In this document: positions 1 through 10,999 of the stretch, piece by piece | How positions within the stretch are numbered: the first letter of the stretch is position 1 | Layout: each line of letters starts with the position of its first letter | Assembly (NCBI GenBank): GCA_002197995.1 | Contig: NGZR01000002.1 | Location: 9,362,001-9,426,000, forward strand | Direction of reading: 5' to 3' | Length of the DNA: 64,000 nucleotides | From: Gaeumannomyces sp. JS-464 | Taxonomy: Eukaryota > Ascomycota > Sordariomycetes > Magnaporthales > Magnaporthaceae | Translations under genes and position numbers: made by a program | The notes under the pieces: generated by a model | What the model saw: only the letters and a program-made list of their open reading frames with translations | Databases searched by the model: none | Told to the model about the DNA's origin: nothing

Positions 1-3000
1 GGTTACGGGCTTTTTTTATATGGCTATCGTAAACCCCGTATATTTATAAAGAATGTAAGCCGGGCGAGTGCAAGCCGAAAAAAGTCCGGCCGTTTTTTGC
101 AAAAAAGTCGTAAGCTCGCCGGGTAAGCCTGCTTTAGGCTTTCGGGCGTTAAAAGCCGGTTTAACCGTTACGGTTAAAAGGTAATTTTCCGAAACCGTAT
201 TTATACGGGCCGCGAAACGAAAGCGGGCTTATTTTAAAAGCGCTTAAACGCTTAAAATGCCGGATTCGTAATGTAAAGCGTTTATCGGTGCGGTTTTCCA
301 AGCCGGAACCACTGCCCGGAAAAACGCGGTTAAAGGTTTATCCACCCGTTCGATTAAATGGCTTTAGCGGATATATTGCTATGGCTGGTTTATACGGGTA
401 TGGTTTGGTTTTACTTTATACCACACTTTAGCCTTATATAAAGCCGTGGAAATTATAACCGTAATAACGGCTTTATATACCGAATGTGCCGGTATCCTTT
501 TATCGAGTTTGTAAGCTTTTAAAGGTAATTAGTAACGCTTTGGGCTTTTACAGCCTTATTATCGACGTGGGTTTTAAAATTAAGCCGTTGGTCGAAAAAA
601 ACCTTTAATTACCGTAAAGCTTTTATAGCTTATTATATGGTAAAGCTTTCCGCCGTAACCGTTAGGGTTATAGGGTTTTTCCGTTTGGAAAAATGCATAA
701 GTTCGCACTTTCCCGGGTTAAAAGTAACCTTATTAACTTTGCCTTAACGTAGGATTTCCGTAACCGTAGCCCTTGCTTATAAAAGCACTCCTTTAAAGTG
801 CTACCCGTTACGCAAATGCCTATATCGTCCGCGTATTCGTACTTAACCGCTTTTGCTTTAAGTAGGATTTTAACCATATAAAGCATAAATAGGACTGGTA
901 ACGCCGGTAACTTTTAAAATAACCCGCAATTCGAAAAAAAAAGGGGGTTGCCGTAACGTTTTCCAAACGCATTTTAACCACTTTATTTTTTGCAAAAATA
1001 ATACCCATCGTATTAACGTTAGATTTTAACCTTGCTTTAAAAGTTTCCGAAAAGCTCCGGCGAAGTACGCGTCGAAAGCCCTTTATACATTTATAGTAAC
1101 GAAAGCGGCCGATTTATATGCTTTTAAAAGGCCCGTTTTCACCTCGTAAGCCACGCATGCCGTTAAATCGATAGCGGCTTTTTCGGAATAACCCCGGCGT
1201 ATTGCGGGGTTATAAGCCCGTGTTATAATGCGAAAAACGCTATCGCGAAGCTATTAACCGCTTTAGCCCTTTCCTTAAACACGGGAGCAAAGCTATCGGG
1301 CGGTAGGATTTAAATCCGTTATATCCGTTTTATTCGGCTTTTTTAGCATAACCACCTTCCGCTGTGCGAAAAAAGCCCGAATGGTGCCCGGCTTTAAAGC
1401 AAGCTTGAAAAAGGCCTTAACGTATTCCCTATTGCCGGCTAAGCCGTTATAAGCAATTTAACCGTTAAAAAGTCGACGCCCGGGGCCGTATTTGCCGTGC
1501 CGACGGTGCATTTCCGGCATTCCTTTAAAAGGACGGGGGTCCCACGGGATTTGTGCGGTCCTTTGGGTAGCTTTTTGCTATAACGGGTCCTTTTGTAAAT
1601 CATCCTCCGCCGTAAACCTACGAAGGATTTTGCGATTTAATACTTTTCGCTTTATTTTTTAAAGCTATTTTAAACTCCCCGTTCGATATTTAACGGGGGA
1701 AAGCTATATAGCGGGTGTAAATTTATGCTATTTTACAGCACGGTATAACGCTTTCGAAAATCCACTTCTTTTAACACGCTAGCTTAATGCTGTTTTTTTA
1801 ACCGTTTAAACCGTTGCTTTTAAAGCACAGGCTTCGGCCGTAAAAGGCCCGCCGTTTCCCATAGGTTTTGCGAGGTTTCGTTAGGCGTTAACGCACTTTT
1901 CGTTCCATTAGGGTTAGCTTTTTCTTTTAGCTTTAAGCCCCCGGCCGAGGGCTATTAACGCATTTTTTTAGCAGGTTTGTTAATGCTTCGGCCGTTTTAT
2001 TTAGTAATCCGTAATGCTGGATTTAAAAGTGGCGGCAGGCTGCCGGCCCCCGTTGCTACCGCGTTTGCGAAAATCGGTAATTATCGTTTGGTAGCGTAAC
2101 ACGCCGGCAGTTCAAAACGAAGTTATTAGGTTTAAAAACCTCGATCCGTATCGAGCGGTGGTTTAAATCGGTTGCTAACAAAAGGTTGATTTCCGCTATT
2201 GGGCGTAAAAAGGTAAACAAAAAATCCAAAACGCCCCCATCGTTATACGTAAGGTTAGCTTAAATCGGTAAGTAAAAAAAGGTTATAAATATTAGCTTAT
2301 TGGGCTATATTTTAGCCTTTATTCCTATTTACTTTTAACTGGATCCCACGCGAAAACCTTGCGTTAAAGTTCCTAGCTATAATGCATTTTTGCCGTTAAG
2401 CGCTAACGTAGTAAAAAGTTTAACGAAAGTTCCGAAAAGTCCTTTAAAAGCTTATATACGTTAACGAGGTGCACCCGGCGACGGTAAGCCAAAAGATATC
2501 CCGGGTGCTGCCTGCCGGCCGGTCCGTTACAAGCCGAAGCCTCGGGTTTTTCCGTACGTAAGTTATTACTTAAAGTTTGGTTTGGTAGTCGTGCTAGTAT
2601 TTACCGGAGTAAATAACTCGTACGACGGGTGGGTGCAAAGCATAAACTTCTTTTCCACGCGCTAAAAGGCTTTTACATTAGCACCACGTTAATATTTTAG
2701 CTTTAAAATAGTTGGAGTAAAATAGCCCCCGCTTTTTAGCTACGTCGAACGTTCGCTTAGCGGCGGTTAAAGCACGGCGTTAAAAGCGAAGCCCCGGGCG
2801 CCGGGCCTTATTGCCATGCGTTTATTATATCCGGTTAGCTGCTAACATACGTAAAAGCGACGTTAATATATTAGGGGCTTTAGCTTTAAAGTTGTTAGCC
2901 AGCGGTACCGTCGGTTTTTTTAAAAGGTTTTCGGTTATTTTAATAGCCCTTTCGAGCTCGGGAAGTTTAATTCCATATCCGCTAGTATTTCGTATTAGTT

Positions 3001-3678
3001 GTTGGAATTAACCCTAAGTTTTTAGCAAAGTGCTTTTTTTTGCCGGCTGTACGGGCCACGCCTTTCGAAGCCGCGGCTTGCCGGGTTTATAACGGCGGAG
3101 GCGACGGCGAAGGGCGGCGGGTAGCAGCGGCGATAAAAATGGCTAAAGTAACGGTAATAACGGTATTAGCCGTAAGGTTAACAACGGCGGTAGCGGCTAT
3201 ATTAGCGGTATCGTTATAATGGTAATAACGGTAGCCGCAATAATAGCGGTAGCGGTCGTAAGGTTTGCCGTTAAATTAACGGCTACGGCGGAGCCGCCCG
3301 TAGTAATAGCGGTTGCGGGAAGGGTATCGTCGGTAGCAGCAATAGCGGCGGTAGCGGTAGCAACGGCGGCTTTCGCGCCGCTTTTACCGCCGTTTGGTAC
3401 GCTTGTACGCCTAACCTTTTAACAGCTTTTTTTCCCTTATAGGTTAAGTGTTTTAGCACTCGTTTACCCGTACGGGCTTTATAAAGCAGTTCGGGTGGTT
3501 GGCAAAATACGGGCCCGAGTAGTTCGCGCATTACGGGGGGGCCGTACACGGTTATACGTGCCGGTCGTCGTTTATTTTCCCGCACCGAAAGCACTTATCG
3601 GCCCGGGCGTAGTTGCGAGCTACGTGAAAGCCGTGGCAGCTAAAAGTGTGCTAGTAACCGGCGGTGTCGTATAACGCG
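1..3678 (-). mobile_element. RIP-mutated Tad-like LINE, ORF2 to zinc-knuckle part (copy C, first segment)
   Basis: This segment aligns along its whole length with the less damaged LINE at about 55.8-59.4 kb, and the differences are overwhelmingly C-to-T and G-to-A, as RIP produces. On the minus strand it carries the reverse transcriptase catalytic box YADDIGICVTG near 830 and, at about 3283-3594, remnants of the ORF1 zinc-knuckle region. Stops interrupt every frame. The 3' end of the element lies outside the window. The 5' part continues at 12813 after a chromovirus insertion. Non-LTR retrotransposons of this kind encode an ORF1 nucleic-acid-binding protein and an ORF2 with endonuclease, reverse transcriptase and RNase H; this copy can make none of them. 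Confidence 0.88.
3674..3678. repeat. Target site duplication of gypsy copy 1 (left)
   Basis: The five bases ACGCG directly before the LTR start recur directly after the other LTR at 12813-12817. The undisturbed LINE (near 59370) has a single ACGCG at the same point. A 5-bp duplication is usual for Ty3/gypsy integrases. Confidence 0.85.
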
Positions 3679-4131
3679 TGTTAATATATGGGTTTGCTTT
3701 TAAAATAGGGCACTTCGGGGGTGGAAAGGACAGTATCGCTAATTTGGTCGATAAGGGAACACGTAACTTAAAAGGACAATTTAATTGCTTGCTTTAAAGG
3801 GATGCTTAAAAGCTAACTAAGTTAACTAATGCCGAAGCCCTTAGTTAAAGCTACTTAAAACAGTAGGAAATCCATTTTTTTATATACACGCTGCCTTTTG
3901 CCTTATATTGGGTTAAATTTATAGCTTAACCATAAATTTACAAATCCTCTTTTAAATTTGTTACTTTGTTACAAATCCATAAATCTTTTTTTGGATTTAT
4001 TGCTTTATTACAAATCCACAAATCCTTCCTGGTTTACGTAACTTTACGTAACCGAAGTGGGGCGGAAGCATTATTTTAAAACCCCGCCTTTTGCTTTGCT
4101 GTCCTAAAGGCCTGCATGCTAGTCGTAAACA
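3679..4131 (-). repeat. 3' LTR of gypsy copy 1
   Basis: It matches the LTR at 12364-12812 and both LTRs of copy 2 at 16120-16569 and 22954-23430. Inside each LTR lie two to three tandem units built on AAATCCACAAATCC followed by a T-rich stretch and TTTGTTA, at about 3940-4030 here. Confidence 0.9.
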
Positions 4132-4245
4132 TTAGGTTTCCCTTTTTAAGCCAAATCCTTTTAGCCACGTTTTATCGCCCCGCCTTTTATTAATAGTAAG
4201 ACTTTCTTTTTTTATCATTTCCTTTCCCCTTTTTATTTAACAAAA

Positions 4246-4715
4246 TGTTTGGCTAAGTACGAAAAACGTCTTTTCGCGAAGAAAACCATTAGTCGTAAAA
4301 AGCTTTTAGCGGCTGTTTTTCTTAATTGCTACGAAATGCCTTCCTATTTGTACTATTACGAGGTTTTAAAGCGTAAAAGGTGTAAAGCTTCCTTTTAAAA
4401 CTCGTTTCGGTGCGTGAAGTGTTTTCGGATTAATCGCTCGAAATGCGACGTTTTAAAGCCTTTTTTTTTCGAGCGTCGAAATATCGTCGTTTAGCATTTC
4501 AAATTTAAAGCTAAGCTGGAAAAGGCGGAAAAAAAAGTCCTCCGTTTTCGAAAGCAAAAACGAATGTGGCTGGAAAAAATAATGCGCGCGGTGCGTCGCG
4601 GTATTAACTCGGTGGAGGAATTAAAGCGTGTCGAGCGGGAAGAGGCCGACCAAGCGGCTCGCTAAGCTGCTTCGCGCTCCGAGCCTTTTATAGCTCCTTC
4701 CGTTCTTTTCGACTA
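4246..4715 (+). pseudogene. Antisense ORF in the gypsy 3' region, RIP-broken
   Basis: On the strand opposite to pol, between the chromodomain and the 3' LTR, one frame reads as a protein of about 155 residues with only a few RIP-type stops. It has a cysteine cluster RCVKCFRINRSKCD near 4394-4435, then a charged, probably coiled-coil stretch (LEKAEKKVLRFRKQKRMW), then RAVRRGINSVEELKRVEREE. The equivalent minus-strand frame of copy 2 (22320-22830) keeps RALRRGINAVKELERVKREE and continues AASRPKPSV, so the frame was coding in the ancestor. The stop at 4663 corresponds to an open codon in copy 2. Neither copy has an ATG in frame. The function is unknown; the cysteine cluster suggests nucleic-acid or zinc binding. 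Confidence 0.7.
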
Positions 4716-4799
4716 GTAAATGCTTAAAGTTAATCCTAATTTAAACCTGTTTGCCTTTTTTAACCAAAGTAAGTTGTAACTTTTTTAACAATTTTTTTA

Positions 4800-4869
4800 G
4801 GTTTTATAGCGCATTAAGCGTGGCTTTGGTTTTCCTGCCGAGGTTTTAGGTTCGAATCCCGGCACGACC
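4800..4869 (+). tRNA. tRNA-like module (degenerate), antisense to gypsy copy 1
   Basis: About 70 nt with an exact B-box (GGTTCGAATCC, 4849-4859), a T-stem 3' arm CCCGG, an acceptor 3' strand CACGACC, and a D-arm-like GCGC..AGCGT just after the 5' acceptor. The same module occurs in copy 2 at 22177-22248, where it is exactly 72 nt and the acceptor pairs better. The T-stem mismatches fit C-to-T and G-to-A changes. The anticodon cannot be read reliably. It is a tRNA relic rather than a working gene. Confidence 0.55.
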
Positions 4870-4913
4870 GTGCTAAAAAGGCTTTATTAAAACGTTTCGT
4901 CCGAACTTTGCCT

Positions 4914-4951
<38 letters not shown>

Positions 4952-4995
4952 AACCGTTCGGCGCAAACTCCTTTGCCCTATTTAATTCCGGTAAA

Positions 4996-5090
4996 TGCTG
5001 CTTCCTTTTAATTTAATAGTAAAACGGTATTATTTATAACATCCATTTTTTAAATCCCGGGTTCGATTCCCGGCTAAGCCAAAAAACCGG
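4996..5090 (+). tRNA. Second tRNA-like relic in gypsy copy 1, next to a poly-T run
   Basis: A perfect T-arm (CCGGG, loop TTCGATT, CCCGG) is followed by CTAAGCCA, a typical acceptor end. About 50 nt upstream, TTTAATAGTAAAACGG resembles a RIP-altered D-arm/A-box. The 5' acceptor pairing is poor. An uninterrupted T run of about 33 nt (4916-4948) precedes it. Copy 2 lacks this roughly 200-bp stretch, so it is either an insertion in copy 1 or a deletion in copy 2. Confidence 0.38.
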
Positions 5091-5149
5091 CGGTTTTTTT
5101 TGAAAATATCGCGGGTGTTTTTAAAAAAAATCGTCGTTTCGCCGTTCTT

Positions 5150-6958
5150 TTTACTGGCTAACCTTTTTACAATTGTTTTAGCTAATACTTTCGTAAAGTG
5201 TTTTAGCAATTTTTAAAATTGGTTTTTTTTTCCACGTGTTTTTTTCGTAGCCGTACCTTTTCCATTTAACCAAGTACTTTTTAAGCCTTATTTTTCGGCT
5301 TGTAATTTAAAATCTTTTCGACTTCGTATTTTTATTCCAAGTCGATTTTTATTAACTCGTCGTTTTTAAAGCCCGATAGCGCTAATTCGAATAGGGAAAT
5401 ATAAAAAACAGGGTGGGATTTTATAATTAATGGTAATTGGAATTTATAATTTACGTTTGAAACTTTTTTTAATATTTTAAACGGTTTTAGTTTTTTATGG
5501 TTTAGTTTATCGTTCGGTCGTTTCGTTTTAATATTTTGTCGAAAAAGATAAATGCTATCCCCTTTTTTAAAAATCGGTTTTTCGATTTTTTTTTATTTGC
5601 TTAAATAGCTATACAATGCCGCAGCTTTTTTAGCTTTGCTTAAAAGTGTTTATATAATTTGGTAAACTCCGTTATTTGTATTTCCGCTGCTAAAGCATAT
5701 TTTCCTGCCTTAAATTCCTTATACGCTGTAAGCGTAAACCTATAATTCGCATAAAATAATGTAGTTTTTATGCTTTATAAATTAAATTATTATAAGCGAA
5801 TTAAGCCATAAAAAGTAATTATACCTAATCGTTTTGTTTATAATTAACGTAATAACGTAAATACTGCTTTATGGTTTAATTCGTTCGCTTTGTTTATCCA
5901 TTTATTTAAAAGTGGTAAGTTGTAAATAAAAAGTGCTCCGCTTTTAGCCTATTCGTAAATCCTTTTTAAAATTTGCTTGTAAACAGTTTGTTTTTATCCG
6001 TAATTAAACGGTTCGGCGTGCCGTATTCCGCTATTACGTGTTTAATAAAAACGTGCGCTAGCTTTATAGCGTTGCTGCTTTTTTTATATGGTAAAAATAA
6101 AGCGTATTTGGTAAGCTTGTTTATTATTACCAATATACTATCGTATTTCACTTTAATTATTGGTTTTTTAAATTGGGAAAGTTTAATAACGAAGTTTATA
6201 ATAACTTTTTACCACGCTTCGTCCGGTGCTAGCAAAGGTTGCAATAACTTATATGGTTTGTACTTATTAGCTTTGTTTTTAGCACAGCTTTCGCAATTTT
6301 TTATTGCGTTTTATACTTCGGCCTGAATTTTTGCGAACTTGTAATATTATTATAACCGTTTCCAAGTTTTTTTTACGCTTTGGTAGCCGTATGCCAGCTG
6401 GCTATAAATTTGTTAAATTCTTTTAAGGTTTAAACTTTTTTTACCGGACCGTTTTAACGAATATCTTTTATACCGGGATTAAAAATCCGTTTGGTTTTCC
6501 CGTTAAAATTACTCGTGTTTTTTCGGGTATTGCGACCTGGTAATCCGGTCGTCGGTTTAAAGCATCCGTTCGGCCGTTTTTCGACCCTTTCCGGTATTTA
6601 ATCCGAATATTATAGTTTTGCAAAAACTCGCTTTAACGGACTTATCCTTTGTTTAGGTTTTTGCTTATAATAAAATGCGTTAGGTTTTTATAATCCGTAT
6701 ATACCACAATTTAATGCTTCGCTTTACAAAAGTATAACCGCCATTTTTCGAATGCTCGAATTATCGCTAAAAGTTTTTTATCGTGGATTTAATAATTTAA
6801 TTTAAATTTATTTAGCTTTTGCGAAAAAAACGCGTAAAGGTATAACCGTTTTTAATCGTTTCGTTGTCCAAGTTAGCCGCCGATCGCGTAATTTAACGCA
6901 TCGGTTTTAACTTTAAAAGGTTTTTTTTAGGTTTAAAAATGCCAATATTGGTTTTTTT
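5150..6958 (-). pseudogene. pol remnant of gypsy copy 1: RNase H, integrase core, chromodomain
   Basis: Read on the minus strand. Integrase core residues are clear at 5966-6151: KYDSILVIINKLTKYALF, then IAEYGTPNRLITDKNKLFTS, which covers the first catalytic Asp region (altered) and the GTP.RLITD segment with the second Asp. The chromodomain (YLVKWKRYG..ENTWE type) lies at about 5210-5350. RNase H sequence runs to 6958, where the small LTR element interrupts it. Stops throughout reflect RIP. In an intact element this polyprotein carries out cDNA synthesis and integration; chromodomains bias insertion towards methylated-histone chromatin. Confidence 0.85.
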
Positions 6959-6963
6959 AATAC
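6959..6963. repeat. Target site duplication of the gag-only LTR element (left)
   Basis: AATAC here equals AATAC at 8639-8643, immediately flanking both LTRs. Gypsy copy 2 has continuous sequence at the matching point between RT and RNase H. Confidence 0.9.
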
Positions 6964-7145
6964 TGTTATAGGTTAGGGCTGGCAGCCCTACCCTGATTGC
7001 CAAGGCTATGCCTTGTAACTTGTATATAGCTCCCTTCGTGGCACAAAGCCTCCGGCAGATAGGACCTTTCCCTTTGGCAGTTGAATTCATCACTCCTTTT
7101 TGGCTCCCTAACGCAACGACCCCCCTTTGGGCCCAGCCTATTACA
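6964..7145 (+). repeat. 5' LTR of the gag-only element
   Basis: 182 bp; differs from 8458-8638 at only a handful of positions (for example one C-run length difference near the 3' end), which suggests a fairly recent insertion. Confidence 0.9.
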
Positions 7146-7191
7146 TTAAATTCAACTCCATTTTTGGGGCGCACGCGCACCGGCCCCGAAG

Positions 7192-7927
7192 ATGTCAGAT
7201 CGACAGCAATTGCCGCACCCGCCAGAGCTTCTTTCCAGGGCAGGGCTCGAGCCCTGGCTGGTGGAAATGCGGATGAAGATGGCCATCGACGGGCCAGCGA
7301 TCGGGGGCAACGAGGCCCGATTTTTTTACGTCTTTTCACGCTTGGGAGCCTTCAAACAGCAGTACCTCGATTACGTTACTGTTACCGCCACGGCGGCAAG
7401 CAACGGAGGCCCCCAGGCCGGCCCGGAGGAGTTCCTACAGCAAATCGCCAGGGACTTGGGAGACGTACGAAAAGCCCGGAAGGCCGCCTAGCATTGGTGA
7501 CGATGCGCTAAGGGAGGGAGCCGCTGGCAGAGTTTTTGGCTCGTTGGGATCGGGAGAGATACGCCGCGGGTGCAAAAGATTGGTCCCCAGGGGCCCTGAT
7601 TGCCCTGCTGGCCGCCGGAGTGTCGCCGGCTCTCCAAAAACGACTCGATCTCGAAACGACCTGGCCAGACGAGGTGCCGGCCTCCTGAACCTCCTGCGTG
7701 GATTCGAAGGGGTTTTCGGAGGCGCACAAGGACAAAATGCTGCAGAGAGGTACGGAGGCGATCCGGGCCCGGGCGACGCTATGGAAATAGGGTCGGCCAG
7801 GACCCAAACCGTTTGTTTTCGGTGCAAGCGTCCCGGGCATTTCAAAAGGGACTGTCCCCAAGGCAGGGGGACGTCCGGAATCGCCTCGATTTTTACAAGG
7901 CAGCAGGGCGGCGAGGAGGAGGCGTGA
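7192..7927 (+). pseudogene. gag: gag of the small LTR element, split over three frames
   Basis: The first frame (7192-7491) gives a capsid-like start MSDRQQLPHPPELLSR..WLVEMRMKMAIDG..NEARFFYVFSRLG. A second frame (about 7512-7690) gives REPLAEFLARWDRERYAAG and LIALLAAGVSPALQKRLDLE, typical of fungal retrotransposon Gag. A third frame (to 7927) gives the zinc knuckle CFRCKRPGHFKRDC (C-X2-C-X4-H-X4-C) at about 7817-7858. The first shift coincides with an extra G in a GGGAGGG run near 7512-7518. Gag would package RNA into virus-like particles. This copy is broken by small indels, not by RIP. Confidence 0.82.
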
Positions 7928-8446
7928 CGGCACGGAGTTACGGCCAGGCCAAAGGGCGGAAAGGGAGGAAGACCGGCACCAGCCAGGCCGGCCCTGGACT
8001 GGGGGGCCCGTCGAGACCCTAACGGAAGCGTGCAAAAGGACGAGTCAGCCCGGCACGACGCCAAGCAGGGGGCTCGCCCCGTGCATTACCGAAGCAATAG
8101 CCGAGGTAATGCACCGCGCTGGAGCCCCTTTCCTTTTGTAGGGCTAGGGCAGGTGGCAAACGCCCACATTTTGCAAAGGCCGGGCATCACGATCACGGCG
8201 AACCACGGAAGGTGGTGGGCAGGCTGTTTGGAGGTATCGGGGTTGCACAGGTCCGGTGCAGCTATTCCCGCTGTCAATGCACTAACGAGCACGCCGCTAT
8301 ACCCGTCCAGGGTGCGGGCCGTGGGCCGAGGTATACAGACGGGTATACAGAGAGCGATTTAAAGGGCGACGGCCCGTCGCCTGCGCCTAAAGTGCGCGGC
8401 CCTCGCGTGGTTTTTCTGGTCCGGTTCCGAACCGGAGGAGCCCCGG

Positions 8447-8457
8447 GATGGGGGATA
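8447..8457 (+). promoter_or_regulatory. Polypurine tract of the gag-only element
   Basis: GGGATGGGGGATA sits directly upstream of the 3' LTR, the usual place for plus-strand priming, and fixes the element's orientation as plus. No convincing primer-binding site was found just after the 5' LTR. Confidence 0.6.
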
Positions 8458-8638
8458 TGTTATAGGTTAAGGCTGGCAGCCCTACCCTGATTGCCAAGGC
8501 TATGCCTTGTGACTTGTATATAGCTCCCTTCGTGGCACAGAGCCTCCGGCAGATAGGACCTTTCCCTTTGGCAGTTGAATTCATCACTCCTTTTTGGCTC
8601 CCCAACGCAACGACCCCTTTTGGGCCCAGCCTATTACA
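8458..8638 (+). repeat. 3' LTR of the gag-only element
   Basis: 181 bp, a near-identical direct repeat of 6964-7145, followed by the AATAC duplication at 8639-8643. Confidence 0.9.
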
Positions 8639-8643
8639 AATAC

Positions 8644-10900
8644 GGCGTTTCGTAATTATTCGAAGGCTTTTTATTTTTACCTTTCCTAATAAAACTGGTA
8701 GTTGTTTTTAGTGAAATTTATAAATAATATGGCGATTTTGCTATAATTACGAATAAACCGTTTATAAAAGTTTAAAACCCCTAAAAACCTTCGTACTTTC
8801 GTAACGTTTTTAAATATAAACCATTTTTTAACTTTCTTAACTTTTTTAAAGTTTATGCAAACCTGTTTAAATGTAACTACAAACCTTAAAAAAGCGACTT
8901 TTTGCAAGTGCTATTCGCACTTTTCTAGTTTAACGAGAAGTTTTGCGTTAAGCAATTTTTAAAGCACTTTATGCACGTGTTGTTTATGCTTTTTTATCGT
9001 TTTTAAAAAAATTAAAATGTCGTTTAAATATGCGAAAATAAAAATGTCGAAGTACTCGCGTAACATATAGTTAATTATTTTTAAAACGTGGCTAATGCGT
9101 TAGTAAACCCGAAAATTATTATTAAAAATTTATAGCATTTAAGCTTTATTTTAAAAACCGTAAGCCACTTTTAGCCCTTTTTAATCCGTATTAAACTATA
9201 AGTTTTCCGTAGGTTTAAAACCGTAAAATACTGGGCTTTGCCGAACTTATCGCGCAATTCGTTAATAAAAAGCAAAAAATACCGATTTTTTATCGTAATT
9301 TCGTTTAACGGGCGGTAATCGACGCATATCCGTTCCGTTTCGTTTTTTTTCCTTTTTTATAAAATCCTGTATCCTATTAGAAATCGGAAAATTTAACACG
9401 TCCTTTTCGTAAGTTTTCCTCCAGCTGTTTTTTTAGCACTTCCTATTGCGAGGGTTAAGTTAGTACAATTTTTAATATTTAAGCTATATATTTGGCTTAA
9501 ATTTAACTTTAAAATCGAACGGTTTTATTCGGGAAGCACCGTTTTTAAGTTTTTCCAAAATAATTTTTCGTATTTGTAGTATTCCTTCGGAATATTCGCG
9601 AGCTGTTTTTTAATGTTAATTAAACTATTTTAATCGCTTTTCGTTTTAAATAATCGCGTATTCGTTAATGCTAATATAAAAGTAATTGCCAAATTTTATT
9701 TACCATTATAACTTTGTTTCGTTGCTTTTTATACTTATAGTTTAAAATTCGTAACTAGTAAACCGTTTTAGTTATTTGTGGTTTTTCCTATTAAACTTGG
9801 CCGGTAATCCAATTTATCCGTAAATTATTTTTTTTAAGCCAAAAAATTTCGAAAATTACATTTCCTTTTTTTATATCCAACTTATCCAGTATAATAATAA
9901 CGTTTTCCTCGCTCCGGGTGCGTAATATTACTAATTGTATTTTTCGGTCGATTTATCCCTTATTATAAGCGATAAGTATTTTTTCGACCGTTTTTAATTA
10001 ATACGGTTAGCGCTTTCGTTTCGTAGGAATTTTATACCGTTTAACTGCTTATAACGATACGTAATCGCTTTATATTCCGCAATCGATTAACATTTTAACC
10101 TTTTTCCTTTAATATTCCATCCGGAATGTTAGTAAATCGTATAATTAACTCGATTTTGCTATTACGAAAGTTTTTATCAATTTCCGTTTCCCATTTCGTG
10201 CTTTCCGCTCGGGTGGTTTTTTTAATTTTTTAGTAAAAAAAAACGAGTATCGTACGTTCGTCTTTTTATCCGGGTTAAACGGGATATACGCTCGTACGAT
10301 CCTTTAATGCTAAGCTTTCGCTTTTTTATACCATATATTTTTTGCATTTCGCAATTTCGCACTTTTCCTAATCGAACGTCCTAATAACGCATAGCATCGG
10401 GTACCGTTCGTTAGGTTTAAAAACTGCAATAAATTTGCCGATCCGGGCTGGCTTTTACCGTGGCAATTGGAATGCCAAACGGGGCTTAACTTTTAGCTCG
10501 CTTTTTAATTTCCGTGGAAAGAAATCGTATTTAAGCTTAAGTTGTAAATAAAATTTGCATTCCCCGTAAATGCATTTTGCTTAAAAAAGGTACAAATGTT
10601 TAAAGTATTTTATATTAATGCTAAGGTAGTTTTCGGGTTTTAGCGCAGCTTATTTTAGCTAATTTGCTTCGTTAAACTTGTAGCTAGTATATTTAACTTC
10701 CTGCTAGTCGCTAAACTATAACAAAGGTTAGCCGTTATTTCCGTCCGCCGGGGTGCCGTAATATAACGGTCTTTCGAAATGTTTTAAAACTTTAACGTTT
10801 TAAAAGCACTTCGAAACGTCGAAAGGCGTAAAAACGTGCTGGTTTTTCCAATTTGCCTGCTTTTCGCGAATTATAAATACGGAAGTTTCGCCGTTCGAAC
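8644..10900 (-). pseudogene. pol remnant of gypsy copy 1: reverse transcriptase and upstream part
   Basis: On the minus strand, 8686-8907 reads FLGVLNFYKRFIRNYSKIA, the conserved thumb/connection segment that follows the RT active site in Ty3/gypsy elements. Near 9030 the catalytic box reads AYLNDILIF, where an intact element has Y-L-D-D; the Asp-to-Asn change fits a G-to-A RIP mutation. The protease cannot be picked out with confidence. Stops occur in every frame. Confidence 0.78.
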
Positions 10901-10999
10901 CTTCCGCTCGTTTTTAAAACTCGGCCGTTTCGAAGTTTTAACCACCTCGGTTTATTTTAACGTTAGTATCGGAATTTTTCGGCTTTTAAAAAAGGTGTG

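Larger units (their letters stand above)
6964..8638 (+). mobile_element. Small non-autonomous LTR retrotransposon carrying only a gag gene
   Basis: A 1675-bp element with 181-182-bp LTRs (6964-7145 and 8458-8638) that are nearly identical, begin TGTTATAGG and end CCTATTACA, and are flanked by a perfect 5-bp duplication. The 1.31-kb interior holds a frameshifted gag with a CCHC knuckle and no protease, reverse transcriptase, RNase H or integrase. A purine tract lies directly before the right LTR. Composition is GC-rich with no RIP signature, in strong contrast to the chromovirus around it. The architecture matches what has been called TR-GAG (terminal repeats plus gag) in plants. It would need enzymes of another element to move. 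Confidence 0.88.

Noticed and set aside
3940..4030. CRISPR-like short direct repeats in the LTRs
   Set aside because: Contiguous degenerate tandem units without unique spacers, present in every LTR of the family; this is a eukaryotic genome.
5973..6326. 117-codon plus-strand ORF with hydrophobic stretches (also 21015-21296 on the minus strand)
   Set aside because: Exact antisense of the integrase core in both chromovirus copies; the sense strand explains the conservation.
7146..7180. Primer-binding site after the 5' LTR of the gag-only element
   Set aside because: TTAAATTCAACTCC does not match a tRNA 3' end that I can name; not annotated.
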